Source: Schlesneria sp. DSM 10557
GTDB lineage: Bacteria > Planctomycetota > Planctomycetia > Planctomycetales > Planctomycetaceae
Reading direction: 5' to 3'
Assembly (NCBI RefSeq): GCF_041860085.1
Contig: NZ_CP124747.1
Span: forward strand, 6,595,001-6,659,000
DNA: 64,000 nt
Part shown: positions 20,094 to 28,411 of the stretch, one piece after another
Layout: each line of letters starts with the position of its first letter
Numbering within the stretch: position 1 is the first letter of the stretch
Program-made: the position numbers and the translations under genes
The notes under the pieces: model-generated
Seen by the model: the letters and a program-made list of their open reading frames with translations, nothing else
Told to the model about the DNA's origin: nothing
The model's database searches: none

Positions 20094-20927
20094 ATGGCGA
20101 TCATTTTCCGCTGTGATCACTGCAATACTCGGTACCGAGTGGATCTCGAGAAAGCGGGTTGCCGTGCGAAATGCCGTCAGTGCGGTCGCGACCTCGTCGT
20201 CCCCGATGCCAAGCAGAGCGATCATCCGGTGGAACGACCGCGAGTCAAGAAAATTCGATCGGTCACAAAGCCCGTTCATCCGGTCGATTCCCGCAAACGC
20301 CGCAAGATCGCCGATCACATTGAATCCACCATCGGCCCCATCGACTTCATCTTTCATGAACTGGTCTCCGAGTACGTCCAGATCGACGTGTATCGCGTTC
20401 CTCCTCAGACCAATCATCCCTACTACACGCTGGTGACAAGCGGAATGTCAGAGCTGCCAATGACGGTTCCCGACGGTGCCGAAGCGTTGCGATATGCCGA
20501 ACTGATGCTCTGCCTCCCTCGAACCTGGAACCTGGGAATGGATGACTTCCGGGATGAGCGGCATTATTGGCCGATCCGCCTGCTGAAGGTCCTCGCTCGT
20601 CTGCCACACGAATTTCAGACCTGGCTGGGGCCGGGGCATTCGGTGCCCAACGGCGTCCCCCCGTTGACGTACGCCTCCAACACACACTTCTGCGGGGCCG
20701 TACTGATGCCCCCCCTCAGCCCGCCAACACGTTTTCGCACTCTCGACATGGGTGATGACGAGGAAATCCATTTCTATGCTGTCATTCCGCTGTACGCCGA
20801 TGAGATGGAATGCAAAGTCCAGAAAGGGATGAACTACTTGATCGACCGGCTCGACCGCGCCGAAGTGAACGAAGTGATTGATATCCAACGCAAAAATACC
20901 TGCAAGAAGAGCTGGTTCGACTGGTAG
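20094..20927 (+). CDS. Zinc-ribbon plus suppressor-of-fused (SUFU) domain protein
   Basis: 277 residues from ATG at 20094, chosen because the zinc ribbon starts at once (FRCDHCNTRYRV ... CRAKCRQCGRD, two Cys pairs). A basic linker follows, then a SUFU domain over about residues 80-270 with FHELVSEYVQIDVYRVPP, LPRTWN near 145 and the conserved PLYADEMECKV segment near 235. SUFU domains in bacteria are often immunity proteins of polymorphic toxins, but many are uncharacterised. Here there is no toxin next door (the RHS gene is 3.6 kb away, beyond other genes), so it may be a conserved housekeeping version. Confidence 0.82.
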   Translation: MAIIFRCDHCNTRYRVDLEKAGCRAKCRQCGRDLVVPDAKQSDHPVERPRVKKIRSVTKPVHPVDSRKRRKIADHIESTIGPIDFIFHELVSEYVQIDVYRVPPQTNHPYYTLVTSGMSELPMTVPDGAEALRYAELMLCLPRTWNLGMDDFRDERHYWPIRLLKVLARLPHEFQTWLGPGHSVPNGVPPLTYASNTHFCGAVLMPPLSPPTRFRTLDMGDDEEIHFYAVIPLYADEMECKVQKGMNYLIDRLDRAEVNEVIDIQRKNTCKKSWFDW

Positions 20928-21274
20928 CCGCTCGCCCCGACGCACCATCGCTGCTGCAGGACAGAAGGCCCTGTCACTCGTTACGGTCTCACTCCTCCTC
21001 CTCACTCCTCACTCCTCGCGCTGTCTCGTCAGGAATCGGGACAGTGCCACCTGCGGGGTATCAGCGACAAAGTGCGGTTAGACGCAAGTCTGTCGCCGTC
21101 CAGGCACCTCGTAACTGATCTGGTTCCAACGCACTGCGGCACAGGATCGCAAAATCTTTAAAAAATCGAGCTAAAATCCCAATTTGGCTGCATGAGATCG
21201 GCGACGAGTGCCGATTATTCCGATTGTGTCGAGTTATGCCTGTCAAAGAATGGTCGACGTCTCGGGGACGAACC
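20928..21274. other. Gene-free stretch SUFU / SLBB
   Basis: About 350 bases. The frame of the next gene extends upstream to 21224 but the signal peptide starts at 21275. No convincing RNA, repeat or extra gene is seen. Confidence 0.4.
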
Positions 21275-23005
21275 ATGCGTTCGCGGATTTTCACGCTGCT
21301 TTGTGCTGTTTTTGCTTCTACTGCTCTGGCTGGCTGGTCTCTCCCCACAACGGCAGAGGACGAGACTGCAGACGGCGACTTCGTGGAAATGGCCGCGACA
21401 CCGGAAGCACCACCCGCGAGTTATCTCTCCATCATGGGAGAAGTCGTACGACCCGGCACGTATCAGGTCGATCCCTCGGATCTCACGCTGCACACATTGC
21501 TGAAAAACGCTCAGGGCTTCCGCGAAAATGCCTCGACGGCGATTCGGTTGATTCGGCGAGGCCGTTTCAGTCAGATCGAAATCTATTCCGAAAGTGACGA
21601 TACGCGACTCCGATCTGGAGACCTCTTGATCGTCGAATCCAAAAGCTCAGGCACTGGCGACACTGCGGACAAAGATCAGGACGAGAGTGAGACGGATGGA
21701 TCTCTTTTGGACGGAACAGAACTGGCGCAACCCGAGTTCACGCAGATCGCTCTCGTCAATCTGATGGAATACCCGGTTGTGCTGAGGCTCCGACCGCAAC
21801 GAGCGAACGCCAGATCCATTCTGGAAGCACTCGATTTGCCTGTCACGTTGCTCGATGAAGTCCACGTCATCACACCGAATGTCCCCAACCGACTCTCATC
21901 TGAAGCGGCCAAGCAAGCGGCTTCCCTGCAGCATGGCTCGGTCCTGGTCTTCGTACCGGATGAAGCGCGACGACGGGAACTTGTCGGCGTGCTTCCCCGT
22001 CCCACTGACATGTCCCGTTCGAAACCCGAGTTCGAGGAACTCGCCGGGCCTTCAGCAGGAGGACGTAGCGCCCCCCGCAAGCCAGCAGGACCCCCGCTTA
22101 ACCCTTCCTCACAGGGAGATCCATTCGCCGAAGCCGACGAACTTCAGACCCCTGCGAGTGATGTCGTTCTCATTCCCAGCGATGAAGCGAATGCGCCGCA
22201 GCAGGGATCCACCGAAGTGGAGGAAACGACCAGCAGCCAGTTCCGTCCCGTTGCAGCCGCGAAGCTGCTCGATGCGTCCACTCCCGAGGCCACACCGCTG
22301 ACTCCCGTCGGGCAGAAACTTCATTCACAAAATTTACAAAAAGGTGAATCGAACTTCTCGACAAGAGAGGATCCGACCATTGAGGGGGATGAGGAGGAAA
22401 TTACTCCCGCTTCTCAGCGGTCATTCGTCCACTTGCTGATTATTGTCCTCGCTGTCGGATCACTTGTCGCAGCGGCTCTCCTGTTGCGACATTCCCTTGA
22501 GAGAATGGCGCTCAAGATCGACGAAACTCCCGATCGACTGCGGTTCGATTCAATGCCGACTCTTGCCCAACTTTCGCAAGAGTACCCTGTCCCCACCCGT
22601 CCCTCCACCGTCCCCGCACCCAAGCTGCTCAGCGAGCAACTCAGGGAACGCGCAGAGGAACTTGCATTTCCAAAGATGCATGTGGCCCCGGCCGAGCTGA
22701 CGGACTCGGGGGAAACGTCCCTCGATATTTTGAAGTGGCAGCAGAATGCGTCGTCGACATCGCTCGGAACGTCGTATCCAATGATGCAAGACGAGGCCTG
22801 CCACGAGGAGCACACCCCGAACGACGAACTCCGTACAATCCCCTTTCCGGTGGCTCTAGACGCTGCCCTGAAAGTCAGCCCAAGGGCCGACGACGAACCG
22901 CGGCAGGAGGAACCGATTCCACAGAAAAACGTGGCAGAAAACGATTCCTACGCCGCTCCTCTGGCCATGGCCCTCTTCCAGTTAGAGAACAAACGTCAGG
23001 ACTGA
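21275..23005 (+). CDS. SLBB-domain protein with a central membrane helix
   Basis: 576 residues from ATG at 21275, where a signal peptide (MRSRIFTLLCAVFASTALAG) begins. Residues ~45-125 form an SLBB domain (SIMGEVVRPGTYQVD, LLKNAQGF, RSGDLLIVES), the fold used by polysaccharide-export and other envelope proteins to bind sugars or partners. A second, less clear SLBB-like region follows (residues ~155-230). After a Pro/Ser-rich linker there is one membrane helix (HLLIIVLAVGSLVAAALLL, ~395-413), then ~165 acidic residues of low complexity. It is not a full Wza, since no barrel or polysaccharide-export domain is present. Unknown envelope role. Confidence 0.72.
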   Translation: MRSRIFTLLCAVFASTALAGWSLPTTAEDETADGDFVEMAATPEAPPASYLSIMGEVVRPGTYQVDPSDLTLHTLLKNAQGFRENASTAIRLIRRGRFSQIEIYSESDDTRLRSGDLLIVESKSSGTGDTADKDQDESETDGSLLDGTELAQPEFTQIALVNLMEYPVVLRLRPQRANARSILEALDLPVTLLDEVHVITPNVPNRLSSEAAKQAASLQHGSVLVFVPDEARRRELVGVLPRPTDMSRSKPEFEELAGPSAGGRSAPRKPAGPPLNPSSQGDPFAEADELQTPASDVVLIPSDEANAPQQGSTEVEETTSSQFRPVAAAKLLDASTPEATPLTPVGQKLHSQNLQKGESNFSTREDPTIEGDEEEITPASQRSFVHLLIIVLAVGSLVAAALLLRHSLERMALKIDETPDRLRFDSMPTLAQLSQEYPVPTRPSTVPAPKLLSEQLRERAEELAFPKMHVAPAELTDSGETSLDILKWQQNASSTSLGTSYPMMQDEACHEEHTPNDELRTIPFPVALDAALKVSPRADDEPRQEEPIPQKNVAENDSYAAPLAMALFQLENKRQD

Positions 23006-23105
23006 TCGGTCGATTTCGCTCAGCCGAAAAAAAGTTCGATTCTGACGTGCCATGTGGACTTGCATCAAACGACCGAATTCAATATCACATGGCCGTCCGA
23101 CAAAT

Positions 23106-23178
23106 TCCCCGATAGCTCAATAGGTAGAGCGAGCGGCTGTTAACCGCTAGGTCCTAGGTTCGAGCCCTAGTCGGGGAG
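23106..23178 (+). tRNA. tRNA-Asn (anticodon GTT)
   Basis: Full cloverleaf: acceptor TCCCCGA (23106-23112) with TCGGGGA (23171-23177), D stem GCTC/GAGC, anticodon arm GCGGCTGTTAACCGC with GTT, T arm CTAGG-TTCGAGC-CCTAG, discriminator G. CCA is not encoded. The last bases of the gene are repeated at 27391. Confidence 0.96.
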
Positions 23179-23525
23179 CTGATTTTCGTACCGCGAACGA
23201 AGCGGTACAGTCGACTCACAGAAGACGCCGAGAGTTCATCTTCTCGGCGTTTTTTTCATTGCAGGTCAGAAATGTCGCGACTTTCTTCGTTGCGAGACCT
23301 CTCTTGGCGGTATGGCTCTGTTGGTCGTATGGCTCGATGGGCATGGAGCCGGGGGTGGGCTCCATGAATCGCTCTCCCGGACAGTTCTCCGGGGTTGAGG
23401 TTGCTGCCACGGCCTTGAGCCGGCAGTAGTCGCCTGGCAATCTCAAATCGCGACCGTCCGCGCCCCTTCTGCTCAGGCGCTGTGAGGTCGTGATTCGCTC
23501 GAGTTGTCAAATACCAGAGATTCCG
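23171..23525 (+). repeat. Left copy of a diverged repeat starting at the tRNA-Asn 3' end
   Basis: Begins with TCGGGGAGCTGATTT (23171-23185), identical to 27391-27405. It includes a terminator hairpin of the same design and continues, diverged, to a shared TTCGCTCGARTTGTCAAAT (here 23494-23512, there 27706-27724). The spacing from the tRNA end is nearly the same in both copies (about 320 bp), so this is one duplicated block, not chance similarity. Confidence 0.65.
23225..23256 (+). terminator. Terminator after tRNA-Asn
   Basis: ACGCCGAGA (23225-23233) pairs with TCTCGGCGT (23242-23250) and a run of seven T follows. It is 47 bp past the tRNA end. Confidence 0.85.
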
Positions 23526-24368
23526 TCGACCCCATTCGAGAATCGTCAAGTCGACTTGATCGAGTGCTAAGTTCAGGAAGGTCTGCTGCGACTCAAAGTG
23601 AGCTGGCCAGTCGGGCCAGTCCATCGAAAATTCTTAAATCGTGATGCTTGCAGCACATGGGACTGGCCACCGGCTGGCCAAGGTCTGGCCAGTTGGCCAG
23701 CCCGTCTCCCTCTTGTGGCTGTTCCTTCTCTAGAGTTCGTCGGAAATGGGCCGCCCAACCATCGTGGCAGCGGCGTCCCGCCGCTGTCTCTCTTGCTCTC
23801 CTGCAACAAGCCATCACAAAGCCAGTTCATCAATCCATCTCCCGTCTCTTAATTCATGCGGACCTCAATTGCCGTTCACGCTCCCTCGGGACCCAGTCCG
23901 AGGCCTCGCCGCTGCTGCCTTCGTCCTTCTCTCCTTCATCTGTCTCATCATCTTGTCCTGTTCAAGGATCAGTCATTCGCCGGAGAAGCGGCTGGACGGA
24001 CGAAGATGCCCATGAGGAGCCTCAAGCTCTATCAGCTTCAAGTCCCACAATCCGACCGCTTCTCTCGTCGGGACTTTCGTTCCAGCAGCAGGTGCGCTAG
24101 TGTCAGCAGTTTCAGGAAGAATCCGCAGCACCGCGAGCCCAAACATCCAAACCTCTGGAACAAAACTGGCGGATCAAACCGTCGCGCACGACAGGTCCCA
24201 AGCGATCTCGTGGTCTACCCGCTCGAAGTCGCTCGTCCACTTCAGTTCAGCAGGGAAGGGGACCAGCCAATTTCAGTGTCACTCGACTGCCGGTCGGCTG
24301 GTTAGAGTCGCTTCCGTTGCCCCCGCTGCTTGAGAGGTTTTCCTGGGCCACCAGCCGACTGCAATTGG
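23257..24368. other. Degenerate stretch without a recognisable gene
   Basis: 1.1 kb between the tRNA terminator and repeat copy A. Open frames on both strands are short and of odd composition. One plus-strand frame has a membrane-helix-like segment (RGLAAAAFVLLSFICLIILS, near 23910-23970), ends at a TGA near 24009, and then stays open to 24333, as in a decayed gene. It also holds the TGGCCA cluster described separately. Confidence 0.5.
23664..23699. repeat. Iterated TGGCCA palindromes at about 11-bp spacing
   Basis: TGGCCA starts at 23664, 23675, 23686 and 23694; a further copy is at 23603. The first three are one helical turn apart, so they face the same side of the DNA. Confidence 0.6.
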
Positions 24369-24578
24369 TCACACTGCCATGGGGATACCGCATGTTTGCG
24401 GTAAGCGGCAGACATGCTTGAACAGCGGTCGACCCTTCTGGCGCGACAGTCGGGCACACTGACTGCAATGGGTTCCTGCTAAGTTCCACCAAGGTTGGTT
24501 GACACATTGCGGCTCGTGTGAGGTTTGTTCTGTGTCAAGAGGAAATTATGCTATGTCCCCGGGTATGTGCTCATGCGG
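24369..24578 (+). repeat. Dispersed ~205-bp repeat, copy A
   Basis: Clearly alignable, though diverged, with 32936-33144. Shared anchors in the same order and spacing include GTAAGCGGCAGA, CACACTGA, CCAAGGTT, CACATTGC, GTGTCAAGA, CCGGGT and CATGCGG. Similarity stops at CATGCGG, and RHS coding sequence starts within two bases of that point. No clear terminal inverted repeats are seen. Confidence 0.7.
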
Positions 24579-26602
24579 GAAACCGGACCTCGCTGCGGGA
24601 CGGTTCTGGAATCACCACCAGCACCTACGATAACGCGAATCGGACCCGGTACAGCCAGACGTTAAGCGGTCGCACAACTTATGTCTTTGACAATGCCGGG
24701 AACCAAGTCAAGGAACGCTTGCCGTCAGGACAGATTACGACCTCGACCTGGGACGCCGATCAGCGACAGGTCCAAGTGGCCTTGCCAGCGGGTGAAGTGG
24801 TCACATTCGTCTGGGCTCCGGTGACGCGAGTCGGAGACCAGCGAGTCATCTCGCGAGACGACGGAACGAACACTACTCGATTGATCTGGGACAACCAGAA
24901 CTTCATTCAGGAAGTTGACGATCTGAACGCGGTGGACGCGGACTACACCTACCAGCCACAGCCTTATGGGCATCTGGTGAGCGACCGTCGCTCGGGCACC
25001 AGCAGCTTCTACCGCTACGACGCCATCCAATCCACCACTGCACTCACAAATAGCGCCGGTACAACAACCGACGAGTTCCGCTACAAGGCCTACGGTCCGG
25101 TCCTGTACCACACCGGAACCAGTGATACGCCGTACCAGTACGTGGGCGATCTGGGCTACCGTCAGGACCCGGATACAGGATCACTCAACCTCCGGGAACG
25201 CATGTACGATCCCAAGACCGGGCGATTCGAGTCCGAAGACCCGCTCAGGGAAGACGCGGGAGACTCCAACTTCTACCGCTATGTCGCCAATGATCCGATC
25301 AACAGCAGTGATCCCAGCGGGTTGGACGCCGATTTGCGGTTTCAAAGCAATCCGGCAATCAAAGGCGCCCCAATCTTCATTCGCAATTCTGAAGGGGGCA
25401 GGCTGGATGGGTACGTTGGAAACTACGTGACAAACGGTCAGTCGGGACAATCGATGGTCTGGCGGATGGTCAATGGAAAAGCTTACTGCCTTCCATTTTC
25501 TCAATTGGTGATTACCGCACGTGGCGGGTACATCTACGAGACTCGCGACTGGGATGATAAGTTTGAGTTGGAAGGAAAACTGTGCAGTCCGGATACGGGA
25601 AAACTCCTTCCTCGGCCGTCAATTTCCCAACCCGCCCCTTCACCGGCGATTTGCGTTCCAAGCAAGCCCTCCCGTGTCGAGATCGTACCCGGCCTTAATC
25701 GATACAAATTTCCTGAACCTTCAAATTCAGCTACAGATGGCAATTGCGCCCCACTGGGACGCAAGGACTGCGAAGCCTCTTACTGGTTAAAGTCAGACCG
25801 CGATGACATGTTGGCGAGCATCGAACAGTTCTCGAAAGAGGCGGTGTCGCTCGGCATTGATGTGACTCCCATCATCGGAAGTTTGAAGCAGATCGTCGAC
25901 ACAGTCTCGGGCAAGGATTCCCTTACGGATCGCGAATTCAGTTCGTTCGAAAATTCTCTCAATGCGGCGATGGCGCCATTGTTTTTTGTGCCACCGGCCG
26001 TACGCAAGTGGCTGGCGAGAAAACTCTTACCAATTCTGCAGCGGCTCCGAGGATTGATCGGAGGAAAATGCTCGTCGCCTGCCGCGAAGAAGGCTTTGGC
26101 AAAACTCGATGATTTCATCAAAACGCTTGAGGGTGGCTCGAGTAATCCACTGATTGACTCCGGTATACACAAGCTGGATGATGCGCCAAGCAACAGATCC
26201 CAGCGTTTGACAGACCTCTCGAAAGACTTGGACCACGGTGGCAAAATTACGCCAAAGACCACACGTGAGGCAGAGTACATCCTTGAAGCAGAAGATGCAG
26301 GGATTTTGAAAGGTGCCAAGCGGCCTTGCGGACCAGAAAAAGGAGATTTCGTCGATGCAAACGGACGAGCAATCGACGTGAAATTCACCGATCCAGAATC
26401 TCCCCGAGGTCTTAGCTATGTCAACAAAAAGACTGGCGTTTCAGGAATGCAAACCTTTTTCGAGAAGACGAAAAAGGCAATCGCATCAGGCGAATTCCAA
26501 CTTCTCGATTCACGTAACTTGACGGCCGATCAACTAAAGGAAATCCGTGCTTGGATAAGCTCAAATGGTTTTACGGCAGACCAAATTCGGATTTGGCCAT
26601 AA
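24518..26602 (+). CDS. 5'-truncated RHS-repeat protein with pre-toxin and nuclease-like tip
   Basis: 694 residues as read from GTG 24518, but the first ~20 come from the adjacent repeat. RHS/YD repeats run from about residue 21 (GNRTSLRDGSG) to the RHS core end (YDPKTGRFESEDPL ... NDPINSSDPSGLD, residues 230-270), where full RHS proteins place their variable toxin tip. Residues ~447-485 resemble the pre-toxin TG domain (DVTPIIGSLKQIVDTVSGKD). The end, ~580-694, has EAEYILEAEDAG, then GDFVDANGRAIDVK, an order and spacing typical of PD-(D/E)xK-like nuclease tips. Full RHS proteins exceed 1000 residues and need N-terminal export parts, absent here. A pentapeptide-repeat gene follows after 16 bp. 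Confidence 0.78.
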   Translation: MRFVLCQEEIMLCPRVCAHAGNRTSLRDGSGITTSTYDNANRTRYSQTLSGRTTYVFDNAGNQVKERLPSGQITTSTWDADQRQVQVALPAGEVVTFVWAPVTRVGDQRVISRDDGTNTTRLIWDNQNFIQEVDDLNAVDADYTYQPQPYGHLVSDRRSGTSSFYRYDAIQSTTALTNSAGTTTDEFRYKAYGPVLYHTGTSDTPYQYVGDLGYRQDPDTGSLNLRERMYDPKTGRFESEDPLREDAGDSNFYRYVANDPINSSDPSGLDADLRFQSNPAIKGAPIFIRNSEGGRLDGYVGNYVTNGQSGQSMVWRMVNGKAYCLPFSQLVITARGGYIYETRDWDDKFELEGKLCSPDTGKLLPRPSISQPAPSPAICVPSKPSRVEIVPGLNRYKFPEPSNSATDGNCAPLGRKDCEASYWLKSDRDDMLASIEQFSKEAVSLGIDVTPIIGSLKQIVDTVSGKDSLTDREFSSFENSLNAAMAPLFFVPPAVRKWLARKLLPILQRLRGLIGGKCSSPAAKKALAKLDDFIKTLEGGSSNPLIDSGIHKLDDAPSNRSQRLTDLSKDLDHGGKITPKTTREAEYILEAEDAGILKGAKRPCGPEKGDFVDANGRAIDVKFTDPESPRGLSYVNKKTGVSGMQTFFEKTKKAIASGEFQLLDSRNLTADQLKEIRAWISSNGFTADQIRIWP

Positions 26603-26618
26603 CTCACAGAGGTTTCGA

Positions 26619-27224
26619 ATGAATGGTGAGCAAATCACGTCTCGGCTGGCTGCACATCTAAAGTGGTTAAGCAATGAATTCGACGAAAGCGGCCAACGAT
26701 TCGTTGAGGATGGCGTTGACTTCATCGGAGGCGATTGGAGCAACCATTCCATGAGTTGTGCAATTCTTTTTGATTCGAGATTTGACGATTGCGATTTGCA
26801 TGCCGTCGATTTTTTTCAGGCTGAACTTCAGGGTTCGACCTTTAATCGGGCTAATCTGCAAAATGCAAATCTTTCGAAAGCGAACTTAGATGGATGCGTT
26901 TTTAATGAAGCTTCGATGGAGCAAGTTTCTGCGATGAGGCTTTTGTCAACAGATGTGGACTTTGTTGCCACGTCACTCGTTGATAGCGACTTGCGGCTTT
27001 CGACCTTCATTAGGGGAGACTTCAGCCGGGCGAACCTCACAGGGGCTAATCTTGAAGGTTGCACTTTTGACGAATGCAGGTTTTGTGATTCGGATCTGAC
27101 AGGAGTCAAAGGACTGGAGTCCGTCAATGTGGAGTCAAAGATTGTCGTCGGACCGGGTGATTCACCCGTCGAGTTAATGGGTGATGTGGCGACTGAATGG
27201 ATGAGAAGTCAAAGCAGAAGATGA
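26619..27224 (+). CDS. Pentapeptide-repeat protein, candidate immunity protein
   Basis: 201 residues from ATG at 26619, 16 bp after the RHS stop; GAGG lies 8-11 bp upstream. About 40 residues of non-repeat N-terminus are followed by A(D/N)LxX pentapeptides in two blocks, FNRANLQNANLSKANLDGCV (residues ~74-93) and DFSRANLTGANLEGCTFDEC (~134-153), which predict a right-handed quadrilateral beta-helix. By eye the gene is more AT-rich than the neighbours. Position directly behind a toxin-tip gene is where RHS immunity genes sit; pentapeptide proteins can mimic DNA (as in Qnr/MfpA), which would suit a nuclease partner. That function is inference only. Confidence 0.8.
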   Translation: MNGEQITSRLAAHLKWLSNEFDESGQRFVEDGVDFIGGDWSNHSMSCAILFDSRFDDCDLHAVDFFQAELQGSTFNRANLQNANLSKANLDGCVFNEASMEQVSAMRLLSTDVDFVATSLVDSDLRLSTFIRGDFSRANLTGANLEGCTFDECRFCDSDLTGVKGLESVNVESKIVVGPGDSPVELMGDVATEWMRSQSRR

Positions 27225-27390
27225 ATTTGCGAGGATCAACTTCCATGCGGGACATTTCTCAGTTCTGCATAACAGAAGAAGCAACCAGCCATAGCCACTG
27301 CACAGGCCCGGCGACCGCCCGAAGTACAAAAAGACCCACAGCGAAACAGCAAGCTGTGTACCGCGCGTATTGTCACGCTGAGAGTCCCTT

Positions 27391-27735
27391 TCGGGGAGCT
27401 GATTTCTGTATGGCGAACTGAGCGGGTGCACACCAGTTAACAGTCGGCGCCGAGTGTCCATTCTCTCGGCGTCTTTTTCGTTGTCTGCCTGTTACTTGTG
27501 TTGCTCACCTGTCGACTTGCGCTGCCCGGGGTGAGATCTCCGCCGACCGGGCGTCGCTTCGAGTTTTAACGCTGTGGCGAGTTCCATGTACGGATCGCGT
27601 CACTTGAGACCACTGCCGCACTCCCTCAATCTGAAGAGAACGCCCGACGATCTCAAGTTCCGACCTTCCACCGCCATGCTGGTCGAGCACGCGAAAGACG
27701 CGCTTCGCTCGAATTGTCAAATGTCAGCGATCGCG
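27391..27735 (+). repeat. Right copy of the tRNA-Asn-end repeat
   Basis: Starts with TCGGGGAGCTGATTT, identical to the last bases of tRNA-Asn plus its flank (23171-23185). It keeps the terminator-like hairpin and the distal TTCGCTCGARTTGTCAAAT. The rest of the tRNA is absent. The pair of copies brackets the RHS/pentapeptide module like attL/attR, although no integrase gene is found between them. Confidence 0.6.
27448..27477 (+). terminator. Terminator in the right tRNA-end repeat
   Basis: CGCCGAG (27448-27454) pairs with CTCGGCG (27465-27471), followed by TCTTTTT. Same design as the hairpin at 23225; it would end transcripts of the RHS/pentapeptide pair. Confidence 0.7.
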
Positions 27736-28411
27736 TACGGTCCATCAGCAAGGAAGCGTGAGAAATAGCGCGAACGAACCCAGACCGATTGGCGGAACAA
27801 ATAAGGCACGCCTTTTTCTACCAAGACTTCTGTCGGACATGTCTACTCGAAGTGATAGACCGGACTCTGGCCACTCCGCGGCTGACTGACTCGTTTTCCT
27901 TGCGGCTGACGTTTGGGAGTCGGTACCGCCGCAAGTTAAGGCGACGTCTGCGCCGGGTCGGGTCCCGCTGTGCCGATGTGTCTCCATGTCGGTGTCTCAC
28001 TCGTTTACTAGTCAACTTTAAGTAGCGGAGAGAAGCAATCGCTTGCCCTGCACGCTTTGCGATCTGCATGACCGTTGGCTGACCATTGCGAAGCAACAGG
28101 TTCAAGACTTTAATCGCGTCTTGTTTCCGACGCTCTGATCGTGCGGGCGAGAGTTCGAGAACTTCCTCTGTGATCTCCGCTCACTTTTTTGTCAGCTCTC
28201 TATTTCTTGGATGATTGAACGTGGGAATTGCATACCGCGTTCCATTGATTATCGAGACATGGCGCATGAAGTGCTTTCCGGAGCGAATTGCTGTGACGGT
28301 AGCGACCAACTGTGAAAGTAATACGACCAACCAGCTCGTGTATTTTTCATCGATACCGAACCATGACGGTCGATTCGCTTCCGAAGTATCGTGACCTCGG
28401 CGGAGTATTTC

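Larger units (their letters stand above)
27225..28411. other. Gene-free stretch right of the RHS module
   Basis: 1.2 kb holding the second tRNA-end repeat and its terminator. At about 28020-28165, read on the minus strand, there is a short frame (RRKQDAIKVLNLLLRNGQPTVMQIAKRAGQ, given here in two parts: RRKQDAIKVLNLLLR then NGQPTVMQIAKRAGQ) that looks like a helix-turn-helix remnant, without start or full domain. Nothing else is supported. Confidence 0.45.

Noticed and set aside
23257-24368. Several frames of 75-150 codons right of tRNA-Asn
   Set aside because: No recognisable domain, overlapping frames in all phases; treated as degenerate DNA.
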